Translations under genes and position numbers: made by a program
Part shown: piece by piece, positions 16,997 to 25,496 of the stretch
How the letters are laid out: every line of letters starts with the position of its first letter
Numbering within the stretch: the first letter of the stretch is position 1
Notes under the pieces: generated by a model
The model's database searches: none
Seen by the model: only the letters and a program-made list of their open reading frames with translations
Told to the model about the DNA's origin: nothing
Assembly: GCF_042853465.1 (NCBI RefSeq)
Contig: NZ_AP031497.1
Coordinates: 1,054,001-1,118,000 of the forward strand
DNA length: 64,000 bases
Direction: 5' to 3'
Source: Simiduia litorea
GTDB lineage: Bacteria > Pseudomonadota > Gammaproteobacteria > Pseudomonadales > Cellvibrionaceae

Positions 16997-17851
16997 TTGA
17001 CGATCAAACCGCTGTTTACCAAAGGGCCCTCCCCAGCATCGCGTGCCAGTGTGCTCATTGCGGCGATGTTGGCGTTGATATTAATCAACCGCTATACCAC
17101 GTGGCTCGATCCTGCGCGCGAGCAGTTAGGCGTTATTGCCGCACCTTTTTATTGGCTCTCTAACGTACCCTCGCGACTCGGTGAGTGGCTGGATGACAGC
17201 ATGAGCTCGCGCGAAGAGCTCGAGCAACAAAATGCTGCCCTAAAAGGGGAGGTCTTAGTGCTCAAGCGCAAGACCCAGCAAATGGCCTCGTTAGCCGCTG
17301 AAAACGTGCGATTGCGCCAACTGTTAAACTCGGCAGATTTAATCGAAGACCGCGTTCTAGTTGCCGAACTCATCGGTGTCTCGCCCAATCCTCAGTCTCA
17401 TATCGTCGTCGTTAATAAAGGCAGTGACGATGGCGTCTATGTTGGTCAGCCCTTGCTCGATGCCAATGGTTTGATGGGCCAGGTGATAGATATTACCGCG
17501 GTGACCAGTCGTGTCATGCTCATTACCGATCCCACTCACGCCTTGCCGGTGCAAGTTAACCGTAACGGCGTGCGGGCCATTGCCGAGGGGGTGGGCGACT
17601 TGTATTCGTTAAAGTTACGCCATTTATCGAGCACGGTGGATATTCGAGCTGGTGATCTGCTAGTGTCATCTGGCCTGGGGCGGCGCTTCCCCGTGGGCTA
17701 TCCGGTGGCCGAGGTGGTGTCGGTGACCATGGAGCCTGGCAAGCCCTTTGCCGATGTTATCGCCGTACCTAAGGCACAGCTCAATCGCAGTCGACATGTA
17801 CTGCTGGTATTTGATAACGAGACAAGTCGTGCAGGCACCCAAGCCCAATAA
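16997..17851 (+). CDS. mreC: Rod-shape determining protein MreC
   Basis: Bitopic inner-membrane protein linking MreB to the periplasmic wall-synthesis machinery. 284 residues: a membrane helix at about 17-34, a periplasmic coiled coil at about 65-105 (EELEQQNAALKGEVLVLKRK) and the two beta-barrel lobes with conserved AELIGVSPNPQSHIVVVNKG, DANGLMGQV and GDLLVSSGLGRRFPVGYPV. The N-terminus IKPLFTKGPS matches pseudomonad MreC. The start is awkward: AGGAGG at 16990-16995 lies only one base before the TTG used here, whereas the ATC codon two codons later would be correctly spaced. The gene overlaps mreD. Confidence 0.95.
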   Translation: MTIKPLFTKGPSPASRASVLIAAMLALILINRYTTWLDPAREQLGVIAAPFYWLSNVPSRLGEWLDDSMSSREELEQQNAALKGEVLVLKRKTQQMASLAAENVRLRQLLNSADLIEDRVLVAELIGVSPNPQSHIVVVNKGSDDGVYVGQPLLDANGLMGQVIDITAVTSRVMLITDPTHALPVQVNRNGVRAIAEGVGDLYSLKLRHLSSTVDIRAGDLLVSSGLGRRFPVGYPVAEVVSVTMEPGKPFADVIAVPKAQLNRSRHVLLVFDNETSRAGTQAQ

Positions 17852-18314
17852 TTTGTGGATTCTCCCGCTGATGCTGGCCATTGGCTTGCTTTTGGCGGTT
17901 TGGCCCATGGGCAGTTGGAGCGCTTACAGACCCGCCTGGATCGTGTTGCTATGCACCTATTGGGTACTTGCTTTGCCCTACCGCGTGGGCTTGGTCGCCC
18001 TGTGTTTTGTCGGCTTGTTGCAGGATATTGTCGAGGGCGGCATGCTGGGTTTTCATGCACTCTCACTGGTACTTATTGGTTATGTTTGTCTCTTGTCTTA
18101 TCAACGCCTTCGCAACTACGCGCCTTGGCAGCAAGCCGGTTGGCTGTTTGTCCTAGTGGGTATGCAGCAGGTCATCGGCAATTGGGTCAACTCACTCTCC
18201 GGCCATGAATATACCGGGTTAGATTTTCTCCTGCCGGCGCTGACCAGCGCTTTGTGTTGGCCAGCCGTCCATCGCTCGCAACAATGGTTGCGCCGGCGTT
18301 ACAAGGTCACTTAG
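17829..18314 (+). CDS. mreD: Rod-shape determining protein MreD
   Basis: Small polytopic inner-membrane component of the elongasome. The GTG at 17829 gives 161 residues starting MQAPKPNNLWILPLML; earlier in-frame codons lie well inside mreC and add residues unlike the family. About five hydrophobic segments are visible (WIVLLCTYWVLAL, VGLVALCFVGLLQDIVEG, FVLVGMQQVIGNWV), with the conserved GLLQDIVEGGMLGFHALS motif. It overlaps the end of mreC by 23 bases, consistent with translational coupling. Confidence 0.92.
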   Translation: MQAPKPNNLWILPLMLAIGLLLAVWPMGSWSAYRPAWIVLLCTYWVLALPYRVGLVALCFVGLLQDIVEGGMLGFHALSLVLIGYVCLLSYQRLRNYAPWQQAGWLFVLVGMQQVIGNWVNSLSGHEYTGLDFLLPALTSALCWPAVHRSQQWLRRRYKVT

Positions 18315-18346
18315 CTCGCTTTCCTGTCCATGGATATTTGCTCGGA

Positions 18347-18384
18347 TAGAGCGAGTAGCCCTAGGTTTAGGATTACTCGCTCTA
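18347..18384. repeat. Long inverted repeat between mreD and maf
   Basis: A perfect 11-bp inverted repeat, TAGAGCGAGTA and TACTCGCTCTA, is separated by 16 bases, which include a CTAGG/TTAGG-like smaller repeat. No T-run follows, so it is not a classical terminator. TATAAT at 18393-18398 lies just downstream, so the element could be an operator or attenuator for maf-rng-yhdP, or a processing hairpin after mreBCD. Confidence 0.55.
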
Positions 18385-18392
18385 GGTTAAGG

Positions 18393-18398
18393 ATATAA
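18393..18398 (+). promoter_or_regulatory. Candidate -10 element upstream of maf
   Basis: A perfect TATAAT hexamer lies 36 bases before the maf start, immediately after a long inverted repeat. No convincing -35 hexamer lies at 16-18 bases, so an activator or the hairpin may matter, or the match may be chance. Confidence 0.35.
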
Positions 18399-18433
18399 TG
18401 TGAGGATTGTGGTTCTATCGCCAAGGAAGATGT

Positions 18434-19039
18434 ATGGTTAAGCTACCGCTGGTTTTAGCGTCTCAGTCTCCTCGGCGCAGGGAGATACTACTGCAACTGG
18501 GCGTGAACTTTACCCAGATATCTGTCGATGTTGAAGAAGTCCCCCTCGTCAATGAATTACCTGCCGCTTATGTGTGTCGCTTAGCGGAAGCAAAGGCGCA
18601 CGCCGGTTATGGTCGTCAGAATGCCGCCGTCGTGCTGGGCGCTGACACGGTGGTTGTTTGCGACGAGCAAATTTTGGAAAAACCTGAATCAGAGGCGCAT
18701 GCTAAGTCCATGTGGCGGCGTTTATCTGGCCGCAGCCACGAGGTTTTAACCAGTGTTTGTATGTATAACGGTGAAGTAACGGCGCTTGAGCTTTCGGTAA
18801 CGCAGGTTCAATTCATCGCGCTGACAGACGACATGATCGATAAATACTGGCTTACCGGCGAAGGTCTTGATAAAGCGGGCGGATACGCTATTCAAGGAAT
18901 GGGGGCAGCTTTCGTTAAACGTATTTCTGGTAGTTACTCTGGGGTAGTCGGGTTACCGATAGAGAAGCTGATACCGATGTTTGATCAGTTTGATATAACC
19001 TATTGGTGTCAATCCACAAAAAATAGGGCCTTGGGCTAA
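18434..19039 (+). CDS. maf: Maf-family nucleoside triphosphate pyrophosphatase
   Basis: House-cleaning pyrophosphatase of the Maf/HAM1 superfamily; the YhdE branch, found next to rng in E. coli, hydrolyses dTTP/UTP. 201 residues from ATG 18434 with AAGGA 6 bases upstream; a TTG at 18407 is rejected for lack of a ribosome site. Visible motifs: LASQSPRRREIL (phosphate-binding start), GADTVV with the catalytic Asp, EKPESEAHAKSMWRRLSGRSHEVLT, and GGYAIQGMGAAFVKRISGSY. The order mreD-maf-rng is conserved in gammaproteobacteria and supports the YhdE-type assignment. Confidence 0.93.
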   Translation: MVKLPLVLASQSPRRREILLQLGVNFTQISVDVEEVPLVNELPAAYVCRLAEAKAHAGYGRQNAAVVLGADTVVVCDEQILEKPESEAHAKSMWRRLSGRSHEVLTSVCMYNGEVTALELSVTQVQFIALTDDMIDKYWLTGEGLDKAGGYAIQGMGAAFVKRISGSYSGVVGLPIEKLIPMFDQFDITYWCQSTKNRALG

Positions 19040-19042
19040 ACC

Positions 19043-20521
19043 ATGAGTGAAGAGTTGTTAATTAATGTGGCCCCAACCGAAACGCGTGTTGCTTTAGTAG
19101 AAAATGGTGTGCTGCAGGAAGTTTACATTGAGCGCCCACAGCGTAGAGGTTTAGTTGGCAATATTTACAAAGGTAAAGTTGTGCGCGTGCTGCCGGGAAT
19201 GCAGGCGGCATTTATTAATATCGGTCTTGAGCGTGCCGGTTTTATTCATGCCGCCGATATAGCGCCATTGGATGAAAATGGCATGGAGGCGCGGCAAGTC
19301 GAAGTACCTGATATTCGAAGCCTAGTGCACGAGGGGCAAACTTTAGTCGTGCAAGTTACTAAAGATGCCATCGGCACCAAGGGCGCTAGATTAACCACTC
19401 ATCTCTCGCTTTCCTCGCGCTATCTCGTGTACATGCCTAAAACAGAACATATTGGTATCTCCACTCGCATTGAAGAAGAGGCAGAGAGGGAGCGGTTAAA
19501 GCAGTTGGTTGAGCGCGCCATCACGGAAAATAATGGCGTAGGGCGAGGTGGTTTTATTGTGCGAACCGTTGCTGAACTCGCCACAGAAGCTGAAATTATG
19601 GCGGATGTGCCTTTTCTTTACCGGCTTTGGGATAATTTGAGTGGTGCTATTTCTGCAGCAGCAGTGCCCTCTGTTTTGCATGAGGATTTGCCATTGTTTT
19701 TGCGTACTTTGCGCGATTTGGTAAAACCTAATTTAGAAAAAATCCGAGTTGATTCGCGTGAAGTTTATGCTCGCATGAATGAATTTGCTCATCAATATTC
19801 GCCGGAAATTGCGAGCCTGTTGGAGCATTATCCGGGCGAGCGTCCACTGTTTGACCTATACGGGGTCGAAGACGAAATTGAGCGTGCACTTGAAACCAAA
19901 GTGCCGTTGAAGTCGGGTGGCTATCTGTTAATTGAGCAAACTGAAGCGATGACCACCGTCGACGTGAATACTGGCGCTTTTGTCGGTCATCGTAATTTAG
20001 AAGAGACAATCTTCAAAACCAACCTTGAAGCGGCAACCATGATTGCCCGGCAGCTGCGCTTACGAAATTTGGGCGGCATCATTATTCTTGACTTTATCGA
20101 CATGCAAGATAAGGAACATCAGCGTCAGGTTTTGAGAACCCTTGAAAAAATGATGGAGCGCGATAACGCCAAAACAAGTATCACTGGGGTGTCAGAACTT
20201 GGCTTGGTAGAAATGACACGCAAGCGTACGCGCGAGTCTTTAGGTCAGGTTATGTGCGCGCCTTGTCCCGTTTGTCAGGGACGAGGGCAGTTAAAATCTG
20301 TAGAAACTGTGTGTTTTGAGTTGTTTCGAGAAATTCTACGGGAGGCTCGATCTTACGAGAACGAAAGTTTTTTGGTGCTCGGCGCACAGGTTGTTATTGA
20401 TCGATTGCTCGATGAGGAGTCCGCAAATGTCGCAGACTTAGAGGAGTTTATCGGGCGGCCAGTGAAGTTTCAGGTGGAAACACTGTATAGCCAAGAACAA
20501 TACGACATTATCTTGGTTTGA
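19043..20521 (+). CDS. rng: Ribonuclease G
   Basis: Endoribonuclease of the RNase E/G family acting in 16S rRNA 5'-end maturation and mRNA decay. 492 residues, the short RNase G form without the RNase E degradosome arm. An N-terminal S1-like domain (about 35-125; RGLVGNIYKGKVVRVLPGMQ), 5'-sensor and RNase H-like regions, catalytic acidic motif VDVNTGAF (about 305-312) and IILDFIDM, and the zinc-link CAPCPVCQGRGQ are all present. It starts 3 bases after maf and precedes yhdP by 10 bases, as in E. coli. Confidence 0.97.
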   Translation: MSEELLINVAPTETRVALVENGVLQEVYIERPQRRGLVGNIYKGKVVRVLPGMQAAFINIGLERAGFIHAADIAPLDENGMEARQVEVPDIRSLVHEGQTLVVQVTKDAIGTKGARLTTHLSLSSRYLVYMPKTEHIGISTRIEEEAERERLKQLVERAITENNGVGRGGFIVRTVAELATEAEIMADVPFLYRLWDNLSGAISAAAVPSVLHEDLPLFLRTLRDLVKPNLEKIRVDSREVYARMNEFAHQYSPEIASLLEHYPGERPLFDLYGVEDEIERALETKVPLKSGGYLLIEQTEAMTTVDVNTGAFVGHRNLEETIFKTNLEAATMIARQLRLRNLGGIIILDFIDMQDKEHQRQVLRTLEKMMERDNAKTSITGVSELGLVEMTRKRTRESLGQVMCAPCPVCQGRGQLKSVETVCFELFREILREARSYENESFLVLGAQVVIDRLLDEESANVADLEEFIGRPVKFQVETLYSQEQYDIILV

Positions 20522-20531
20522 TGAACACACT

Positions 20532-23500
20532 ATGAAAAAACTCGGCTCCTTTATTGCCATCACCCTAGGCCATTTCTGGCGCCTTATCGCACTGCTGTTA
20601 ATTTTGTGTGCGCTATTTGTACAGTTAGGCCGAATGGCGACACCGATGGTTGCGGATTATCGCCAGCCTTTGGTTGATTACCTCGCCAATAAGTTGGGCA
20701 TGCAGGTGGCTATTAACTCGCTCGATGCTCGCTGGGAAAGCTTGTTACCTGTGCTTGCATTAGAGGGTTTGGTTATTTCTACACCCAACGGGAAAGTGGT
20801 GTTGGAAGTAGAAAGTGCGCTAGCCGAAGTGGATTTAATCGACACAGTATTAGAGCAGCAACTACGTTTTTCGGATGTTGAGTTTTTGGGTTTACGAAGT
20901 AATTTTGTTGAAAATGATAGCGGTTCTTTTAGTCTTGAAGGGCTCAGTTCGAACACGAGCGCCGTTAAAGATTCAGCACCTACGCCTTACACGCTCGATG
21001 ATTTACGAGATGTTTTCCTGATTGGAAAACAGGTGAATTTAATTGATTTAAAAACTCGAATTCGCCTCGTCAGTGGTCATGAGCTTGAAGTTACAGTGAA
21101 TAGGATATTGCTGGAGCATGGTAACAATCGTCATCGATTAAGTGCCTCTATTCAATTGGAAGATAAACCAGAAGCAATATCTATAATTATGGAAGGTAGC
21201 GGCGACCCCTTCGATATTTCTGAGTTTGGTTCCAAGGCTTATCTACGAATAGATGACTTTCCCACCGAAAAATTATTGGCGTTAGTTGCTCGACGCTATT
21301 GGCAAAGTTTGCCCGAGGGGCAGTGGCGACGGGAAGGTCAGGCGAGTATTGAAGCTTGGCTAACACTGGCGCCAGACAAAGGCCTGAGTTGGTTGGGTCG
21401 CGTTAGCTTGAGTGGTTTACCCTTTGAATTAAAAGGTCATCAAGTTCCCTTTCGGTCCGTCGAAGCAGAAATTGTTGGCGACGCTAATTTTGATGGTAAT
21501 TGGCTTTTACAATTACAAAATATCAATATGCAATGGGGTGATACTGCACACCCTGCGTTTGCTGTGCAAATCCAATCGAACGCTGAAAAGGCCATGAGTC
21601 TCAATGCCGATCGTGTGGTGCTGCAGTATTGGCACAAATGGTTGAATGATAGCCAGTTGTTGCCGCCAGCTCTGGTTGAAGTGTTCGATGAACTAAGCCC
21701 AGCGGGAAGCCTTCAAAATGTGCATCTGACGTGGCCTCAAGCTGATCCATCAACTTTTTTATTGCAAACTAATTTGGCTAATGTATCGGCCCTTGCTTGG
21801 CGAGGTGCGCCGGCTGTAACTGGCGTGGATGGCTACTTAGAAACAACAAAAGATAGTGGTTTTGTTGATTTGGATAGTCGCCAAGGATTCAGCATGCACT
21901 ATACCACTGTCTATGAAAATGCCATGGATTATGAGACGGCTAATGGACAGGTAGCTTGGTGGCTTAAACCTGATGAGAAAACGCTTTATGTTAATAGCGG
22001 GCCTATTCGGTTGGCTGGTGAAGACGGAAATGCCACAGGCTTCTTATACATTAATGCGCCGCTGCAGCGTGAAGATCACACGCTAGAACTTTTACTACAA
22101 ATTGGTATCGAGGGATCAGCGGCTCAATACCATAAGAAGTATGTGCCCTTTGTGGTGTCCGAAAACTTACGGCAGTGGCTTGATGTTGCGGTGCAGCAGG
22201 GCGATGTTCGCCAAGGTGGATTTATTTTTCATGGTTTTATTTCTGGCACTTTAGCGCGCATGCCGAGTGTTCAGCTGTGGCTAGATATTGAAAATGCTGC
22301 ACTCGATTACTCTTCGCCCTGGCCAGCAGTATCCGATGTGAGCGCAGAACTGGTTCTAGATACATCGCACCTGATTGTTAATGCCACGGCAGGGCGAATT
22401 TATGACTCTAGCTTACAGCACGCTAAGGTGGAGTTGATCACTCAGGAGAATGGCTCTTCAAATTTATTGATTGATGGTCGACTGGCTGGCCCATTGGCCA
22501 ATGGACAGAAACTCTTGGCTGAAAGTCCATTAGCCGAAATTACCAACCACACCTTTGCTGATTGGCTCATGAATGGGCGTTTTACAGCCGATTTGGCGTT
22601 AAATGTACCTATGACGGAGGGTGCTGATGAGCTGGGGTTTGATGTTCAGGTCGAGGTTGCAAACGGTGACTTAGCGCTTCCTTTTTTAAAGCTATCAGCG
22701 ACAGATTTAACCGGTGAATTAAAAATATCAAGCCAGGATGCAATCGTTATTCGTTCGTTAAGTGGCCGTCTGTGGGATCAACCGTTACGTGTTAGTTCTG
22801 AGCTGAAGGGTAGCAGGCAAGTGTTGGGGATAACGTTGGATGCCCAGGCAGATATTGCCGATTTAGTGAGTTGGGCGGGTTTTTCGCCGGTTAAACAAGT
22901 CTCGGGTGTTTCGAATTATTCCGTGACGATAGACGTTCCATGGGGGCGGGGTCAAGACAGTGACGCGTTGGTAAATATTGGCGTTACAAGTGACCTCATC
23001 GGGCTCAACGTCAATCTGCCTGCGCCCTTGGGTAAAACGCCCGATAAGGCATTGCCGTTTACGTTAAATATTCCGCTCACTGAGCAAAGTTTAAACGTTA
23101 GCGCGCGTGCAGGTAATGTTGTAGATACGGTTCTCCTGTGGTCGAAGGCTGATCAGGGGTTTAATTTCAATCGAGGTGCTGTACAGCTATTTGGTCAGGC
23201 GCGATTACCGGCACAGCCGATGCTTCGATTGGGTGCGAGCTTTCAATCCTTTGACGTGAGTGCTTGGCTAAATGCTTTTGATGGGCAGTGGAGTGCTATA
23301 CGTGCTCCGCTTGATGTTTCTCCTGATGAAAGTGTTGCGGGTGCTGACGTCATGCCGCAGTCAGATAGCGTCACCCCCTTGCCACTTTACATTGTGCTCG
23401 ACACCGAACAGTTATTATTAGATGGCCAGCACGACATAGGTGAAACACACTTAGAAGGTATAAAAAGTGCTGACCGTTGGGTGTTTAGTTTACAAAATGA

Positions 23501-24725
23501 GAGGCTGGCAGGTACTTTGAATCTACCGCTAGCGACAAACAGTCCATTGGATCTCTCCTTGAAAGTTTTAAGATTGCCGCTTTGGCCTGCGCAAGAAACA
23601 TTGCACGAGGAGCCCGCGTCTAGCGAGTCGTCTGAAGACGCAACTGCGGACATGGAAGCATTGGCGCTAGAAAAGGCAGAGCTGGCTTGGCAAAGGGTAA
23701 GCTCCCTGCCGAAGATTCATGCGGCTATAGCGAGTTTGTATGTTAAGGAAAAGAATATTGGTCAATTGACGTTTGACTCCTATATACAGCAAGACACTTG
23801 GCATATCGATAATATTACGGGTGCTTTATTCGGCTTGTCTCTAACGGCCTTACCCAATACCGACGCTAGGGGAGCAAGCTTGTCGTGGAATCATGACAGT
23901 AATCAATCTGTATTCTCTGGGCAAGTACAGGCGGGCGATCTAGGCGCGGTGATGGATGCCTTTGAGACAAAGAAGTTAATTGAAAGTAACAAGGCGACAT
24001 TTAACGCTAATCTAGCTTGGCGAGGTGATCCTCACTCCGTTAAGTTGGAAAGCTTGCGTGGTGATGTGGAGTTTCAGGTTAAGGATGGCCGCTTTATGCG
24101 TGCCGATGCCTCCGCCAGTAATGCGTTGATGCGACTGATGGGAATATTTAACTTTGATACTTGGATTCGCCGCTTGCAGTTGGACTTTTCTGACGTCTAC
24201 GCCAGTGGTATGGCCTATGATGAAGTCAAAGGCGCATTGCAATTTGATAGAGGCTTGGTGCAGTTTAACTCACCTGTGTCGGTAAAAACGCCATCGAGTA
24301 AAATGCAGATGCAAGGGCAGGTGAATTTAGTCGATAACACCATTGACACTAAATTGACCGTGAATTTGCCGGTGTTAGACAATTTAACATTTATCGCCGC
24401 GGTTTCAGCCGGTTTACCCGTCGCTGCAGGGGTGTTTGTTGCAAGCCGATTATTTGAAAAGCAGTTTGATAAAATGACTAGTGTCAATTATCAGGTGGTT
24501 GGGGCACTAGATAACCCAACCATGCAGTTTAAACAGGTAGCGGACAACCCGAAAAAGAGTGCCGGTGTTCAGGCTCCTGTTAGGCAAGGTGCTGAGAATA
24601 GCGAACCAGATTCAGCGAAAGGGTTGGATCAACAAGGTTTGAACTCGAAAAAAACAGGCCCCGACAATAATCCTATTGACAGTGAGCCGGCCGCTGCAAC
24701 CGTCGACAACGAGAATGAGATGTGA
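20532..24725 (+). CDS. yhdP: YhdP-family AsmA-like envelope protein
   Basis: Very large (1397 residues) inner-membrane-anchored periplasmic protein of the AsmA-like/TamB-like group. YhdP in E. coli helps move phospholipids to the outer membrane and maintain its barrier. One N-terminal helix (about 12-33) is followed by a long periplasmic beta-rich region with the family start MVADYRQPLVDYLANKLGM, a central DUF3971-type part and an AsmA-type C-terminal part (DVEFQVKDGRFMRADASASNA is its family-like stretch; LRGDVEFQVKDGRF). The last 90 residues are low-complexity polar. It directly follows rng, but the usual next genes (nit, tldD) are absent here. Confidence 0.93.
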   Translation: MKKLGSFIAITLGHFWRLIALLLILCALFVQLGRMATPMVADYRQPLVDYLANKLGMQVAINSLDARWESLLPVLALEGLVISTPNGKVVLEVESALAEVDLIDTVLEQQLRFSDVEFLGLRSNFVENDSGSFSLEGLSSNTSAVKDSAPTPYTLDDLRDVFLIGKQVNLIDLKTRIRLVSGHELEVTVNRILLEHGNNRHRLSASIQLEDKPEAISIIMEGSGDPFDISEFGSKAYLRIDDFPTEKLLALVARRYWQSLPEGQWRREGQASIEAWLTLAPDKGLSWLGRVSLSGLPFELKGHQVPFRSVEAEIVGDANFDGNWLLQLQNINMQWGDTAHPAFAVQIQSNAEKAMSLNADRVVLQYWHKWLNDSQLLPPALVEVFDELSPAGSLQNVHLTWPQADPSTFLLQTNLANVSALAWRGAPAVTGVDGYLETTKDSGFVDLDSRQGFSMHYTTVYENAMDYETANGQVAWWLKPDEKTLYVNSGPIRLAGEDGNATGFLYINAPLQREDHTLELLLQIGIEGSAAQYHKKYVPFVVSENLRQWLDVAVQQGDVRQGGFIFHGFISGTLARMPSVQLWLDIENAALDYSSPWPAVSDVSAELVLDTSHLIVNATAGRIYDSSLQHAKVELITQENGSSNLLIDGRLAGPLANGQKLLAESPLAEITNHTFADWLMNGRFTADLALNVPMTEGADELGFDVQVEVANGDLALPFLKLSATDLTGELKISSQDAIVIRSLSGRLWDQPLRVSSELKGSRQVLGITLDAQADIADLVSWAGFSPVKQVSGVSNYSVTIDVPWGRGQDSDALVNIGVTSDLIGLNVNLPAPLGKTPDKALPFTLNIPLTEQSLNVSARAGNVVDTVLLWSKADQGFNFNRGAVQLFGQARLPAQPMLRLGASFQSFDVSAWLNAFDGQWSAIRAPLDVSPDESVAGADVMPQSDSVTPLPLYIVLDTEQLLLDGQHDIGETHLEGIKSADRWVFSLQNERLAGTLNLPLATNSPLDLSLKVLRLPLWPAQETLHEEPASSESSEDATADMEALALEKAELAWQRVSSLPKIHAAIASLYVKEKNIGQLTFDSYIQQDTWHIDNITGALFGLSLTALPNTDARGASLSWNHDSNQSVFSGQVQAGDLGAVMDAFETKKLIESNKATFNANLAWRGDPHSVKLESLRGDVEFQVKDGRFMRADASASNALMRLMGIFNFDTWIRRLQLDFSDVYASGMAYDEVKGALQFDRGLVQFNSPVSVKTPSSKMQMQGQVNLVDNTIDTKLTVNLPVLDNLTFIAAVSAGLPVAAGVFVASRLFEKQFDKMTSVNYQVVGALDNPTMQFKQVADNPKKSAGVQAPVRQGAENSEPDSAKGLDQQGLNSKKTGPDNNPIDSEPAAATVDNENEM

Positions 24726-24983
24726 ACGCCGGCATGTGATTGATGTGTGCAATGTGAATGACAATCTGTAGGCAATATGGACTTGAATGCATCGGGCGAG
24801 TGCTTGATTCTGTTTGCGTACCTTAAGTGCTTTGACTATCTAGATTTTTAGGTCTGGGCTTGCTATTGAAATTCTGCACTGTAAAGCCTTAGATGCACAC
24901 CTTCTTAATAAACTCTTCAGCGTAACAAATTAAGCCTATGCGCCTCTAATCCTCATTCATCGACTGTTAACCGAGGTGCCGCC
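24726..24983. other. 258-base gap between yhdP and msrB
   Basis: No gene, strong terminator hairpin or convincing promoter was recognised. In related genomes this position begins the nit/tldD genes; I see no remnant coding frame of them here. Confidence 0.5.
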
Positions 24984-25493
24984 ATGACTAGGATTATTGG
25001 TTCTATTTTCCTCTTATGCTCATTATGTGCTTGTGCAGATAAAGCCCCTGTAGGCAATGACGTAATAGATCAAGCAAAAAAAATGATTGCTGAGCAACGC
25101 GACCTTGAATCGATACCCCGTGATGTGTGGGCTGAGTTATTAACCGCGCAGCAATTTGATGTTATGTGGAATGGCGCTACCGAGCGAGCCTTTACTGGGG
25201 CGCTGTTGGAGACCAAAGGCGAGGGCACATTCGTTACCGCCGGGTGTCAATTACCGGTGTTTCGATCTGAGCATAAGTATGAATCTGGCAGTGGTTGGCC
25301 CAGTTTTTGGGAGATGTTTAATGCGGAGAATATCGTCCTCAAAACTGATTACAGCTGGGGTATGCGTCGCGTAGAAGTGTTATCTAAATGTGGTGAACAT
25401 CTTGGTCATGTATTTGACGATGGACCAGAGCCAACAGGCCTGCGTTATTGCATCAATTCGGCGGCACTGGAATTTATTCCCGATCAGCAGTAA
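24984..25493 (+). CDS. msrB: Lipoprotein peptide-methionine (R)-S-oxide reductase MsrB
   Basis: Repairs the R-epimer of oxidised methionine in proteins. 169 residues. The N-terminus is a lipoprotein signal with lipobox LCAC (Cys at about residue 17) and no Asp at +2, so outer-membrane anchoring facing the periplasm is predicted. The MsrB fold is clear: ERAFTGALLETKGEGTF, SGSGWPSFWEMF, HLGHVFDDGP and RYCINSAAL with the catalytic Cys. The two CxxC zinc pairs usual in MsrB appear reduced: the first region reads TAGCQLP and the second SKCGEHLGH, each with one Cys. Periplasmic reduction would need an electron donor, not encoded nearby. It converges on the TRIC-family gene. Confidence 0.9.
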   Translation: MTRIIGSIFLLCSLCACADKAPVGNDVIDQAKKMIAEQRDLESIPRDVWAELLTAQQFDVMWNGATERAFTGALLETKGEGTFVTAGCQLPVFRSEHKYESGSGWPSFWEMFNAENIVLKTDYSWGMRRVEVLSKCGEHLGHVFDDGPEPTGLRYCINSAALEFIPDQQ

Positions 25494-25496
25494 GGG

